Part shown: piece after piece, positions 38,280 to 49,811 of the stretch
How positions within the stretch are numbered: the first letter of the stretch is position 1
How the letters are laid out: each line of letters opens with the position of its first letter
NCBI RefSeq assembly: GCF_000219215.1
Contig: NC_015726.1
Location: 1,612,001 to 1,676,000, forward strand
Source of the DNA: Cupriavidus necator N-1
GTDB taxonomy: Bacteria; Pseudomonadota; Gammaproteobacteria; Burkholderiales; Burkholderiaceae
Length of the DNA stretch: 64,000 nt
Reading direction: 5' to 3'
Translations under genes and position numbers: made by a program
Notes under the pieces: model-generated
What the model was told of the DNA's origin: nothing
Database searches by the model: none
Seen by the model: the letters and a program-made list of their open reading frames with translations, nothing else

Positions 38280-38345
38280 GGCGCGTAGCGGGTCAGGTGA
38301 GGGTGGGCCGGCGCCCGCACGCGGCGCTGGTACGCGCGGCAGATG

Positions 38346-38918
38346 CTAGGCGTCGGCGGTCGGCACCAGCAGGTTCACGCCGGTGGCAATGTGGTCGCGG
38401 TGCACGCCGTAGAGGTGCAGGGACACTGCGATATCGTCGCTGGCATTGCCCAGCGCATGGATATGCTGCAGCCCGGACGGCACGCTGAAGGTATCGCCGG
38501 CCGTGCGCAAGACGGAGTTGGCATGGCGCGCCTGCCTGCTGGCGGGATCCCACCGGTAGTGCTGCTCGCTCAGCGTGCCGCGCAGCACGCGGTAGGCACA
38601 CCAGGTGCGATGGCCGTGCACGGGGCTGGTCTGGCCCGGGCGCCAGACCAGCACCATCGCCGAGAAGCGCTCCAGCGGGTCGGCATGAACCAGGTGGCGG
38701 GCATAGGTATCCGGCCTGCCGAGCAGGGCGCCTGGCGGCAGTGTCGCAAGCAGCGTGTCGGTGTCCGGCAGATGCACGGCGATGTGCCCGGCCACCATGC
38801 GCGCACTGTGGGCGAAGGTGGCCTCGAGGTCGAGCGCCAGCTGGTCGAGCGGCGCAGTTGGCGGGGCGGTATGGGGAAACGCTGCCGGGGCTGCGGCAGT
38901 CAGGGGGGATCCGGTCAT
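38346..38918 (-). CDS. Cysteine dioxygenase-type thiol dioxygenase
   Basis: A 190-residue cupin of the cysteine dioxygenase family, which uses Fe(II) and O2 to oxidise the thiol of cysteine or 3-mercaptopropionate to a sulfinate. The metal residues fit His101, His103 (PVHGHRTWC) and His152 (SGLQHIHALGN). Cys107 is near the site of the Cys-Tyr cross-link in mammalian enzymes but one residue closer, so a cross-link is uncertain. The ATG at 38918 has AAGGTG upstream; a GTG at 38927 is possible. Lrp follows on the same strand and may control it. Confidence 0.83.
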   Translation of the reverse strand: MTGSPLTAAAPAAFPHTAPPTAPLDQLALDLEATFAHSARMVAGHIAVHLPDTDTLLATLPPGALLGRPDTYARHLVHADPLERFSAMVLVWRPGQTSPVHGHRTWCAYRVLRGTLSEQHYRWDPASRQARHANSVLRTAGDTFSVPSGLQHIHALGNASDDIAVSLHLYGVHRDHIATGVNLLVPTADA

Positions 38919-39218
38919 GGCGGGCACCTTGGTCTTGTTCTGGGTACATAGCCATGATATTTGCGGGCCGGAGCACAGGCATGCGAATTGTCGTTCAATG
39001 TCGCCGGAGATTGTAATTCTATTTCCCTATTGGTTGGATTTTGAGAATCATATGCTCTAATCGGGCCGGACATGGTGAATGGGTGCTCGCCGATAGCGCC
39101 ACGGCCGTGCCAGGGTGGCGTACCCGGTGCGCTGTGCAGCGAAGGCATATATGCTGATATGGACAGGCAGCCCGAATGGCCGGGTCACGGACGACGGTGC
39201 GGCAAAGGAGCATGATCG
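38919..39218. other. Divergent spacer, dioxygenase / UPF0182
   Basis: About 300 bases between divergent genes. The part 38950-39060 is AT-rich compared with its surroundings and is the likely promoter and Lrp-binding region of the dioxygenase-lrp unit. The part next to UPF0182 ends in AAAGGAG, its ribosome-binding site. I saw no convincing operator palindrome or small gene. Confidence 0.5.
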
Positions 39219-41948
<2,730 letters not shown>

Positions 41949-41983
41949 GCGGCCTGCCGGGAGCCGCCGGCAGGAGTGCCGTC

Positions 41984-44041
41984 CTATGTCGCCAGCTCCC
42001 TGATCTTCTCGACGACCTCCGGATTGGCAAGCGTGGACACGTCGCCAGGCTCCTGGTGGTTGGAGATCGCCGCCAGCACGCGACGCATGATCTTGCCCGA
42101 GCGTGTCTTGGGCATGTCGGGAACAATCACGACGCGATGCGGACGCGCAATCGCGCCGATCTGGGACACGACCGAGGCCGAGACCTTGTTCGCGATCTTG
42201 GTGGAAGGCGACAGTCCCGGCTTGAGCGACACATAGAGATCAGGCACCTTGCCCTTGATCTCGTCGGCCACCGGCACCACCGCCGCCTCGGCGACGTCTG
42301 GCACCAGCAGTGCGGCCGATTCGATCTCCTTGGTGCCGAGGCGATGGCCGGAAACGTTGATCACGTCGTCGATGCGGCCAAGGATGCGAAAGTAGCCGTC
42401 CGCCGCCTGCATTGCGCCATCGCCCGCCATATACGGCCAGTCGCGCCAGTCCTTGCTGTCGGGATTCTTGCAATAGCGCGCATAGTACTGGCGCACGTAG
42501 CGGTCCGGATCCTTCCAGACGGTCTGAAATATGCCCGGCCAGGGATTGCGGATGCAGATATTGCCCGCCTTGCCCGAGCCGGCCGGGATCTCCTTGCCTT
42601 CCTCGTCAAAGATCACCGGATGAATGCCCGGAATCCCCGGGCCCGTGCTGCCGGGCTTCATCGGGTGGATGCCCGGCAGCGTGCTGCAGAGGAAGCCGCC
42701 ATTCTCGGTTTGCCACCAGGTGTCGACGATGACCGCCTCGCCCTTGCCGACTTCACGGTGGTACCACTTCCAGACTTCGGGCTCGATCGGCTCGCCCACC
42801 GTGGTCATGTGCTTGAAATGGCAGTCGTACTTCGCCGGCTCATTGGGCCCGTTGCGCCGCAGCGCGCGGATTGCGGTGGGCGAGGTGTGGAAGATATTGA
42901 CGCCAAGGCTTTCCGCAATACGCCACGGCCGGCCGGCGTCGGGCCAGGTTGGCACGCCTTCATAGACGACGGACGAAGCGGCGAGCGCGAGCGGGCCATA
43001 GACGATGTAGGAATGCCCGGTGATCCAGCCAATATCGGCCATGCACCAGTAGACGTCCTCGGGGTGGATATCCTGAATGTACTTCGAGGTCCACGCCACG
43101 TAGGACAGATAGCCGCCGGTGGAATGCTGGCAGCCCTTGGGCCGGCCCGTGGTGCCGCTCGTGTACATCAGGAACAGCGGCGCCTCCGCCGGCATCGGCT
43201 CGGGCTCGACACGCCTGCCGCGGAACCCGGCGAGCACGTCATTGAGAATGACATCGCGGTCCTTCACCAGTTTGGCGGCACTGGAATACTTGCCCGGGTA
43301 GCGCTGCCAGATCAGGACCTTCTCGACCTGCTGACCGGCGCTGGCGGCTTCTGCCACGGCGATGTCGGCCTTTTCCTTGTGATCGAGCAATTCACCGCCG
43401 CGGTAATAGGCGTCCATGGTAATCAGCAGCCGGCTCTCGGAGTCCGCGATGCGCTCGGCACAGGCCTTGCCGCTGAAGCCACTGAATACCTGCGAATGAA
43501 TCACGCCGATGCGCGCGCATGCGAGCATGGTGATGGGCAGTTCGGCCACCATCGGCATATGCAGCGTGACGCGGTCGCCGGCCTTCAGGCCGCAGAACTC
43601 GCGCAGCAGGGCGGCCAGTTCATTGACGCGAACAAAGAGCTCCTGGTAGGTGAGGTGATGCACCGCCTCATGCTCCGGCTCGGGCACGAAATGAATCGCG
43701 GTCTTGTTCCTGTACGCGGTGAGGTGGCGATCCACGCAGTTGTGGCAGGCGTTGATCCTGCCGCCGACGAACCAGCGCCAGAAAGGCGGGTTGCTGGTAT
43801 CCACCGTCGTTTCCCAGTATTTGTACCAGTCCAGCAGGTCTGCGAACTCCTTGAAACACTCGGGGAAACGATCGAGGGAGAAGCGCTCGAAAATGTGGGG
43901 ATCAGTCAGATTGGCCTGCGCAATGAACTGGCCGGCCGGCGGGACATAGTCCTCCTCAGGCCAATGGACCGCGATTTCGGCCTCGGACACATCGGCCAAT
44001 TCCTGCTGTGCAGCATGGCGTGGCGATTTGCCTTCAGACAT
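41984..44041 (-). CDS. Acetyl-CoA synthetase-like AMP-forming ligase
   Basis: A 685-residue AMP-forming acyl-CoA ligase of the acetyl-CoA synthetase group, making acetyl-CoA (or a close acyl-CoA) from the acid, ATP and CoA. The P-loop is YTSGTTGRPKG, the A5-like motif VDTWWQTENGG, and the C-terminal PKTRSGKIMRR holds the lysine normally controlled by acetylation. Some segments (ASSVVYEGVPTWPDAG, YYARYCKNPDSKDW) differ from housekeeping Acs, so it may be a paralogue. AAGGGGAA precedes the ATG. It is divergent from the ACT-domain gene. Confidence 0.9.
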   Translation of the reverse strand: MSEGKSPRHAAQQELADVSEAEIAVHWPEEDYVPPAGQFIAQANLTDPHIFERFSLDRFPECFKEFADLLDWYKYWETTVDTSNPPFWRWFVGGRINACHNCVDRHLTAYRNKTAIHFVPEPEHEAVHHLTYQELFVRVNELAALLREFCGLKAGDRVTLHMPMVAELPITMLACARIGVIHSQVFSGFSGKACAERIADSESRLLITMDAYYRGGELLDHKEKADIAVAEAASAGQQVEKVLIWQRYPGKYSSAAKLVKDRDVILNDVLAGFRGRRVEPEPMPAEAPLFLMYTSGTTGRPKGCQHSTGGYLSYVAWTSKYIQDIHPEDVYWCMADIGWITGHSYIVYGPLALAASSVVYEGVPTWPDAGRPWRIAESLGVNIFHTSPTAIRALRRNGPNEPAKYDCHFKHMTTVGEPIEPEVWKWYHREVGKGEAVIVDTWWQTENGGFLCSTLPGIHPMKPGSTGPGIPGIHPVIFDEEGKEIPAGSGKAGNICIRNPWPGIFQTVWKDPDRYVRQYYARYCKNPDSKDWRDWPYMAGDGAMQAADGYFRILGRIDDVINVSGHRLGTKEIESAALLVPDVAEAAVVPVADEIKGKVPDLYVSLKPGLSPSTKIANKVSASVVSQIGAIARPHRVVIVPDMPKTRSGKIMRRVLAAISNHQEPGDVSTLANPEVVEKIRELAT

Positions 44042-44246
44042 GACGATTCCCCTTCACTTTCCATGGCATCCATCCAGGTAGTGTCGGTGCCACTATCCTG
44101 CGATAGCTGCCGGAAACGACTAGTCCATATTAAGTCCGGGCACGGGGAGTTGCCAGGAAATCGGCCTGCCGCTGTCCGCCGAGCCCAGAGCTTGCCTGCC
44201 GGCCGCCATACGCTAGATTCGTAGGGGGGGCATTGGAGAATGAGCA

Positions 44247-44675
44247 ATGACCAACGATCTTCTTGTGGAACGCGTGGACGTGTGGGCGGCAACCATACCG
44301 GACCGGCCCGGCGGCCTCGCGGAGGTACTGGAGACCTTGCGCGATGCCGGCGCGGACCTGCAATTCGCGATTGCGCGCCGCACGCCGGAGGACCCCGGCA
44401 AGGGTGTCGTGTTCGTGACACCGCTGCAGAATGACAGGGAAATCCGTGCCGCTGCCCAGGTCGGCTTCAATGTCACGCACAGCCTACATTCGGTGCGTAT
44501 CATGGGCGGGGACCGGCCCGGCATCGTGGCTGAGCTGACCCGCAAGCTTGCGCAAGGCGGAATCAACCTGCGCGGATTCTCTGCCTCTGTCATCGGAGTA
44601 CAGTTTGTCGCGTACGTGTCGATGGACTCCCTCGACGATGCGAACAAGGCAATGGCTATCCTGGGCAAGGGCTGA
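44247..44675 (+). CDS. Double ACT-domain protein
   Basis: A 142-residue protein made of two ACT domains (about 8-70 and 80-142). Each has the strand-turn typical of amino-acid binding: IPDRPGGLAEVLETLRDAG and GGDRPGIVAELTRKLAQGGINL. Such proteins act as small-molecule sensors, like the glycine cleavage repressor family, but no enzyme or DNA-binding domain is attached. It is divergent from the Acs-like gene, with about 205 bases between them. Confidence 0.82.
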   Translation: MTNDLLVERVDVWAATIPDRPGGLAEVLETLRDAGADLQFAIARRTPEDPGKGVVFVTPLQNDREIRAAAQVGFNVTHSLHSVRIMGGDRPGIVAELTRKLAQGGINLRGFSASVIGVQFVAYVSMDSLDDANKAMAILGKG

Positions 44676-44992
44676 AGCTCGCCGCGGGGCGAAATACAGA
44701 CAATCACAAACCGATGGCAATCTGGCCCGGCGGGACTCGCAGATCACGCCCGTAGCGGGCTCCTCGGCATGCGATGCCTTCGCGCCGGGGCCCGGCCATC
44801 TCCTATCATGGAATCACGCCTTGCCTCTTAACGAGCAGGCAGATGGGGCCCGGCGCGACCCGGCTGACTCATGTTGATGGCGTCTCCGACGACCTTCTCA
44901 CGGCCGGTCGCGCCGTGGCGCTTCCTCCTTTGACGATCCTGGCGATTTGCGCCGAAGCCGCACGTCGCCGGCATGCATGTTGGGAGACTTCC
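44676..44992. other. Spacer before DUF2383 gene
   Basis: 317 bases with no gene supported. A small hairpin (GCCCG TAG CGGGC) occurs about 75 bases after the ACT gene and could help stop its transcript. An open frame from 44774 runs into the DUF2383 gene, but its first 73 residues look like translated leader. A promoter is expected here but none is clear. Confidence 0.45.
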
Positions 44993-45445
44993 ATGGGCGA
45001 CAACCAGCAACAAACTGTCCTCGCGCTCAACCAGCTGATCGAGGCTGGCAAGGACAGCGAACTGGCGTGCATGAGCGGCGCCAGCGAAGTGCACGATGCA
45101 GCGCTGCGCGACATTCTGACGAGCACCGCGGAATCGTACCGGGCGTCGGTGAAGGAATTGCAGTCGATGGTCAGCGCCATGGGCGGCGCGCCAACTGACC
45201 GGGGCAGCATGAATGGCATGCTGTTCCGCCGCTGGATGGCATTCCGCCACATGCTGTCGCCGAACAACGACGACACCGTGCTGGGAATGTGCGAGCACGA
45301 GGAAGATGCCGCCAGGCGCGAGTATCAGTCCGTCATGATGAAGCCGCTGCCACCAGAGGCCAGCGCGGCGCTTCAGCGCCAGTACGAGGCGTTGACGCAG
45401 CATCATGGCCGGATTCATGCCATGCGCGGGATGCAGATTCACTGA
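44993..45445 (+). CDS. DUF2383 four-helix-bundle protein
   Basis: A 150-residue protein matching the PA2169/DUF2383 family, predicted ferritin-like four-helix bundles. The start MGDNQQQTVLALNQLIEAGKDSEL, the middle ASEVHDAALRDILTSTAESYR and CEHEEDAARREYQSVM fit the pattern, and the acidic/His residues could bind metal, though the family function is not known. GGGAGA lies just before the ATG at 44993. It is followed after 29 bases by a small unknown gene on the same strand. Confidence 0.8.
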   Translation: MGDNQQQTVLALNQLIEAGKDSELACMSGASEVHDAALRDILTSTAESYRASVKELQSMVSAMGGAPTDRGSMNGMLFRRWMAFRHMLSPNNDDTVLGMCEHEEDAARREYQSVMMKPLPPEASAALQRQYEALTQHHGRIHAMRGMQIH

Positions 45446-45474
45446 GGGTCCGGCTTGCGCGATGGGAGAAAGCA

Positions 45475-45777
45475 ATGGCAACCTACGAGTTCAAGGACAA
45501 GGATCTCCAGTTCCTTGCCCAGGGCGCTGACTCCTGTTTCCCGTCCCCTGATGCTGCCTTCGTTGAGTGCGCGGACAGCCATCCGGCGTTCCTGGTGACA
45601 TGGCCGGAGAGCGGACCGACGACGATGCAACTCAAGGTGCAGATTCGGGCAAGCCAGTACGCCAGTTACCTGACGGATCCGTTCAGGGGACGCGAAGTCC
45701 TGCGCAAGGCGGTGGAAGATCGCCTTGCGCTGATCCACACGGTGAAAAGCGGGCTTCTGGTCGCCCCCGACATCTAG
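45475..45777 (+). CDS. Small protein of unknown function
   Basis: A 100-residue protein I do not recognise. It is soluble, without signal or membrane segment, and mixed alpha/beta in look: FKDKDLQFLAQGADSCF, a strand-rich middle (PAFLVTWPESGP, LKVQIRASQY) and a C-terminal helix (GREVLRKAVEDRLALIHTV). GGGAGAAAGC precedes the ATG. It is probably cotranscribed with the DUF2383 gene. Its stop shares CTAG with the stop of the convergent J-domain gene. Confidence 0.65.
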   Translation: MATYEFKDKDLQFLAQGADSCFPSPDAAFVECADSHPAFLVTWPESGPTTMQLKVQIRASQYASYLTDPFRGREVLRKAVEDRLALIHTVKSGLLVAPDI

Positions 45778-46379
45778 GAACGGATGCCGAACAAGCCGTG
45801 CCAGAACGAATCGAAGGCGCCGGCGTGACGCCTGGGCGGCTTCGCCTCGTCGGGGTTTGAAGCCCCCGCCCCGGCGGGCGCCTGGGCGGCCTCGGTGTCC
45901 GGCGCGTGCGCGGCCCGCGCACTTGCCCGCCGCGACTCCTGCAGGGCCCATATGCTGTCCGCGATGCGTGCCGCCAGTTCCGCGTCGCAGTCCCGGCCGA
46001 GCAGCACGCCGAAGATAACGTCGCGGTTGTGGCCGTCGTCGGCAAAGCGCATCGCGATACCGAGCATTTTCTCGTAGTGTTCCTGCGCGATGCGCTGGCT
46101 CTCGCGTTGCGCCTCGCGCTCCTGTTCTTCCTGGGCCTCGCGCTCGGCCTGCCAGCGCCGCATCTCCCGCTCGAATACCTCGTCGTAGATCTGGCGCTGC
46201 CCGGCATCGGAAAGAATGGTGTAGGCGTCGCGGATTTCCTGGAATGCCGCATGCGCCTCAGCCTCGCGGCCAAGGTTGCGGTCGGGGTGCCACTTCATCG
46301 CGGCGCGGCGGTAGGCGCGCTTGATCTCGTCCAGGGTGGCGTCCGGTTGCACGCCGAGGGTCGTGTAGAGGGTGGTCAT
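45774..46379 (-). CDS. J-domain (DnaJ-like) co-chaperone
   Basis: A 201-residue protein with an N-terminal J domain (about 1-65) containing the HPD motif (MKWHPDRNLG), which stimulates Hsp70 ATPase. A charged coiled-coil-like stretch rich in Glu, Gln and Arg (about 70-105) follows, then a short domain (MLGIAMRFADDGHNRDVIFGVLLG). There is no Gly/Phe region or zinc domain, so it is a class C J protein. It closes the leftward run containing two Hsp70-like genes, a likely partner for one of them. Confidence 0.87.
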   Translation of the reverse strand: MTTLYTTLGVQPDATLDEIKRAYRRAAMKWHPDRNLGREAEAHAAFQEIRDAYTILSDAGQRQIYDEVFEREMRRWQAEREAQEEQEREAQRESQRIAQEHYEKMLGIAMRFADDGHNRDVIFGVLLGRDCDAELAARIADSIWALQESRRASARAAHAPDTEAAQAPAGAGASNPDEAKPPRRHAGAFDSFWHGLFGIRS

Positions 46380-46483
46380 GGGCCGATTGGGCGTCTGTCT
46401 GCTGGGCGGCTGCCGGGCGGGCATTCATCCTAGCATGGGGTGACCCGAAGCCATGGCATGCGAGATCGATCCCGGCCCCCGGT

Positions 46484-48934
46484 TCATGGGCACGCAAGCG
46501 CCGCAGCAGCGTACAGGAGCAGCGCCACCAGCACCACCGCGGTGAATCCGACGTGGATCGCGACCAGCGTGGCAAGGACCGCCGCCACCACCGAGGCGCA
46601 GGCGTTGATGCCCCATGCCCAGGGCACCAGCGTTTCGTCGCGGGCCGCGACCCGGGCCAGGCCGAGCGGGAACGGCATTCCCATCAGGAACGCCAGCGGC
46701 GCGATCAGCAGCACGGAGACACCTATCCTGGCCGGGTCCGGCAACCCGATCAGCAGCCTGAACACCGTCGGCAGCGCCACCAGGTAGACCAGCGCGGCCA
46801 CGCAGATGCCGCTGACGGCCAGCGCCGCCTGCCGCCTGCCGCGGTCATCGCCAGCGCGCGCGGGCATGCGCTGGGCGTATCGGCTGCCCAGTCCCGCAAA
46901 GCAGAGAAAGGCGCACAGCACCACCGCGACCGCATAGAGCGGGTGGCTCAGGAACAGGATGAATTTCTGGATAAAGGCGATCTCCACGAACATGAAGCCG
47001 AGGCCGACCGCCAGGAAGTAGAAGCCGGCTCGCCATTCGGGCAACCGTCGCACGGCAGCGCCATTGCCGCCAGGCCCCGCGGCGGGCTGCGGCCGGGGGC
47101 GCCGCCGCAGGATCCAGAGCGGGACCACGATCAGCAGCAAGGCCAGGGCGGTGGCCTGCAGCAGCGTGGCCACCAGCACCGGATAGCCCCATTCCAGCAA
47201 GGGCAGGCCGCCCTGCGCCTTGAGCGACAGCAGTTCAGGCAGCGTGCGCCATTTGAAGAAATGGAAGAAGTACGGCCTGTCGTCGGTGGCGGGCCGCACA
47301 TCGAATTTGTAGCGGGACAGGAAGCGGCCGCGCTCGGGGCCGAGCAGGGCTTGCGCGGCGTCGAAGAAGTAGGGCTGATCCAGCACGTTGTAGCGATTCG
47401 CCTGGCCGGGCTGGATGCCGGGAAAGTACTCGACGTCGAAGGAACGGGCGCGGCAGAAGCCGACGACGGCGGCAAGGTCCGCGGCACTGAATTCCCCGTT
47501 CTTGACCACCAGCGTGGCCGTCTTCCAGCCACGGACCAGCGCCAGCCGCCGGGATGGCTCGGGCACGCCAGCGCCTTCCATGGCGGCCACGGCGGTGGCG
47601 AGCAGTTTGGGTATGTCGCGCGGCGGCAGCGTGACCCAGCGCGTGATCGCAAGCAGGCCGCCGGGCCGAAGATGGCGCAGGTAGCCCTGGAAGGCCTCCA
47701 CGGTATAGAGATAGCTTTCGGAGAGCGCGTACAGTCCGGCCGATGAGGTGCTGAATGAATCCAGCAGGGCCACCTGGATGAGGTCGTAGCGTGCCGTGCT
47801 GGCCGCCAGGAATCCGCGCGCCTCGCCGGTAAAGACACGGACGCCGGCCGCACTGTACGGCTTTCCGGAAAACGCGGCGAAGCGGCCCTGCACCAGGTCG
47901 ATCACCTGCGGATTCAATTCCACGGCATCGACCGCGCTGGCGTGGTGATAGACCGCCTGCAAGACGTCCGCCCCCGCACCGCTGCCCAGCACCAGCACCT
48001 TCGGATCGCGCAGCAGGTGGTAAGGCAGGGCAGAGGTGAGGTCGCCCAGGTAGGCCAGCGGTTCGCGCCGGCCGTCATAGCGGTTGAGCGCACTGAGCCC
48101 GTCGCCATCGGTAAACACGGCCAGTTGCGCTGGCGGCTCCTGGCTGGCATTCAGGCTCAGCCCAGGCGCGTGCCGCAACGGGATCGAAGGGCTCTCGACC
48201 ACCGTGACCAGGCCAAGCGGACTGGAGCGCTGCGCCACCACGCGCGCGTTGCCGATGCGCAGGGCCTGGCTCAGCTCTTTGTACTCGGACGGCCGCAGCG
48301 CAATCCAGTCACCTGGCACGCCGGCCGGCACGATTGCCGCCAACAGCAGGAGCGCCGGCAGCCAGGGCCGATGCCAGCGGCATTCCACGCATGCCAGCGC
48401 CGCCGCCGCCATGCCTGCCGTACCGACCAGCCGCAGGGCGTCGACCGGGTGCAGCGCGAACAGCGCCACGATGATGCCCAGGCAGCCCAGCCCGGCGCCA
48501 AGGATATCGAAGCTGTAGATGCGGGGAACCTGCTCGGTGAAGCGGGAAAAGCTCAGGCAGATACTGGTGGCGGCGCAAAAGAACGGAACGAATAGCAGCA
48601 GGTAGATCAGCAACAGGCGCAGCGGCTGCGAAGGCTCCCACAGGATCTCCAGGGGATTGAACGCCACGTGCTGGGCCAGGGCGAAGCAGGCCATCGCGCT
48701 GACGCCGAACAGCAGGGCTCCGCCCGCGAACACGGGGACAAAATGGCGGAGCAGCGTTCGCTGCGCCAGCGCCACCAGCGCACCCGCCGCGCCATAGCCC
48801 AGCAGTGCCACGCTGATCATCATGTAGGCGAAGTGATGCCACTGGATGATGGAAAGCAGCCGCATCAGCAGGATCTCGTAGCCCAGCGCGGCGGCAGAGA
48901 GCAAGGCCAGGGCGAACAGCGGGGGACGTGGCAT
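46484..48934 (-). CDS. Membrane spermidine synthase-like methyltransferase
   Basis: An 816-residue protein with about seven membrane helices at the N-terminus, a spermidine synthase-like Rossmann domain in the middle (VLVLGSGAGADVLQAV, VDAVELNPQVIDLVQGRF, RPGGLLAITRW) and more helices at the C-terminus. The fold suggests aminopropyl or methyl transfer, but the usual spermidine synthase active-site motif is not clear. The product is unknown. The ATG at 48934 was chosen; a TTG at 48973 would overlap the upstream gene by 14 bases. It lies directly downstream of the isoaspartate methyltransferase gene. Confidence 0.8.
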   Translation of the reverse strand: MPRPPLFALALLSAAALGYEILLMRLLSIIQWHHFAYMMISVALLGYGAAGALVALAQRTLLRHFVPVFAGGALLFGVSAMACFALAQHVAFNPLEILWEPSQPLRLLLIYLLLFVPFFCAATSICLSFSRFTEQVPRIYSFDILGAGLGCLGIIVALFALHPVDALRLVGTAGMAAAALACVECRWHRPWLPALLLLAAIVPAGVPGDWIALRPSEYKELSQALRIGNARVVAQRSSPLGLVTVVESPSIPLRHAPGLSLNASQEPPAQLAVFTDGDGLSALNRYDGRREPLAYLGDLTSALPYHLLRDPKVLVLGSGAGADVLQAVYHHASAVDAVELNPQVIDLVQGRFAAFSGKPYSAAGVRVFTGEARGFLAASTARYDLIQVALLDSFSTSSAGLYALSESYLYTVEAFQGYLRHLRPGGLLAITRWVTLPPRDIPKLLATAVAAMEGAGVPEPSRRLALVRGWKTATLVVKNGEFSAADLAAVVGFCRARSFDVEYFPGIQPGQANRYNVLDQPYFFDAAQALLGPERGRFLSRYKFDVRPATDDRPYFFHFFKWRTLPELLSLKAQGGLPLLEWGYPVLVATLLQATALALLLIVVPLWILRRRPRPQPAAGPGGNGAAVRRLPEWRAGFYFLAVGLGFMFVEIAFIQKFILFLSHPLYAVAVVLCAFLCFAGLGSRYAQRMPARAGDDRGRRQAALAVSGICVAALVYLVALPTVFRLLIGLPDPARIGVSVLLIAPLAFLMGMPFPLGLARVAARDETLVPWAWGINACASVVAAVLATLVAIHVGFTAVVLVALLLYAAAALACP

Positions 48935-48959
48935 GGCGTCAGCTGGCAGGGCTGATGCC

Positions 48960-49739
48960 TCAGTGCTTGCCAACCAGCGGCACGAACCTGACCGGCAGGA
49001 TCTGCCTGGTGGAAACGGTGCCGTCCGCGGACTTTTCTACCAGCAGCAGGTACTGCGTCAGGAACTGGGCGCCCACCGGGATCACCATGCGGCCGCCTGG
49101 CTTCAGTTGCCGGATCAGCGGCGGCGGCACATGGCTGGCCGCCGCGGTGACGACGATGGCGTCAAAGGGCGCGTGCTCGTCCCAGCCGTAGTAGCCGTCG
49201 CCCACCTTGCACGCCACCTGCCGGTAGGCCAGCCGCTTCAGGCGGTCGCAGGCCTGGCGTCCCAGTGGCTCGATGATCTCGATGGTGTAAACCGCGCGTG
49301 CCAGCCCGGTCAGCACCGCGGCCTGGTAGCCGGAGCCGGTGCCGATCTCCAGTACGGTGTCGCCAGGCTTGACCATCATCAGGTCGGTCATCAGGGCGAC
49401 GATATACGGCTGCGAAATGGTCTGGCCATGGCCAATCGGCAGCGGCCGGTTCTCATAGGCGTGCTGCTTCTGCTCGTCCGGAACAAACTCGTGGCGAGGC
49501 ACTTGGCCCATCACGGCCATGACGCGCGGGTCGATGGCATGCCTGCCGCTCTGGGCGGCGGCCGCTGCCGCGACCGCGGCGATCTCCCTGACCATGTCGG
49601 CGCGCTGTGGGGCAAGGGCGTCGTCGGCGGCGGTGGCCGAGCAGAACAAGGCCAGCGCGATGGTGGCAATCGGGATAGGGAAGGGTGGGCGGGGCGCTGA
49701 CGGCTTCACGAGTGGGGCAGGCAAGGAGCCTACCGTCAT
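48960..49739 (-). CDS. pcm: Exported protein-L-isoaspartate methyltransferase
   Basis: A 259-residue protein-L-isoaspartyl O-methyltransferase, which starts repair of isomerised Asp/Asn residues using SAM. The SAM motif I is VLEIGTGSGYQAAVL (about 130-144), preceded by GHGQTISQPYIVALMTDLM. A hydrophobic stretch about 20-36 ending in SATAADDA looks like a signal peptide, so the enzyme may act in the periplasm, where SAM supply would be a problem. The gene lies 72 bases after the larger Hsp70 gene and 25 bases before the spermidine-synthase-like gene. Confidence 0.87.
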   Translation of the reverse strand: MTVGSLPAPLVKPSAPRPPFPIPIATIALALFCSATAADDALAPQRADMVREIAAVAAAAAAQSGRHAIDPRVMAVMGQVPRHEFVPDEQKQHAYENRPLPIGHGQTISQPYIVALMTDLMMVKPGDTVLEIGTGSGYQAAVLTGLARAVYTIEIIEPLGRQACDRLKRLAYRQVACKVGDGYYGWDEHAPFDAIVVTAAASHVPPPLIRQLKPGGRMVIPVGAQFLTQYLLLVEKSADGTVSTRQILPVRFVPLVGKH

Positions 49740-49811
49740 CGTAGATCATCGGTCTGGCTGGCGCAGATAAGTGACAAAAGAGGCTCCTGCCAGTCGCTTC
49801 GCGCTAGTCCG

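Noticed and set aside
44042..44246. A sigma-54-like TGGCAC element upstream of the acs-like gene on the minus strand
   Set aside because: The -12 part does not match at the required spacing.
44774..44992. N-terminal extension of the DUF2383 gene
   Set aside because: The first 73 codons have no family similarity, while a good ribosome-binding site precedes the ATG at 44993.
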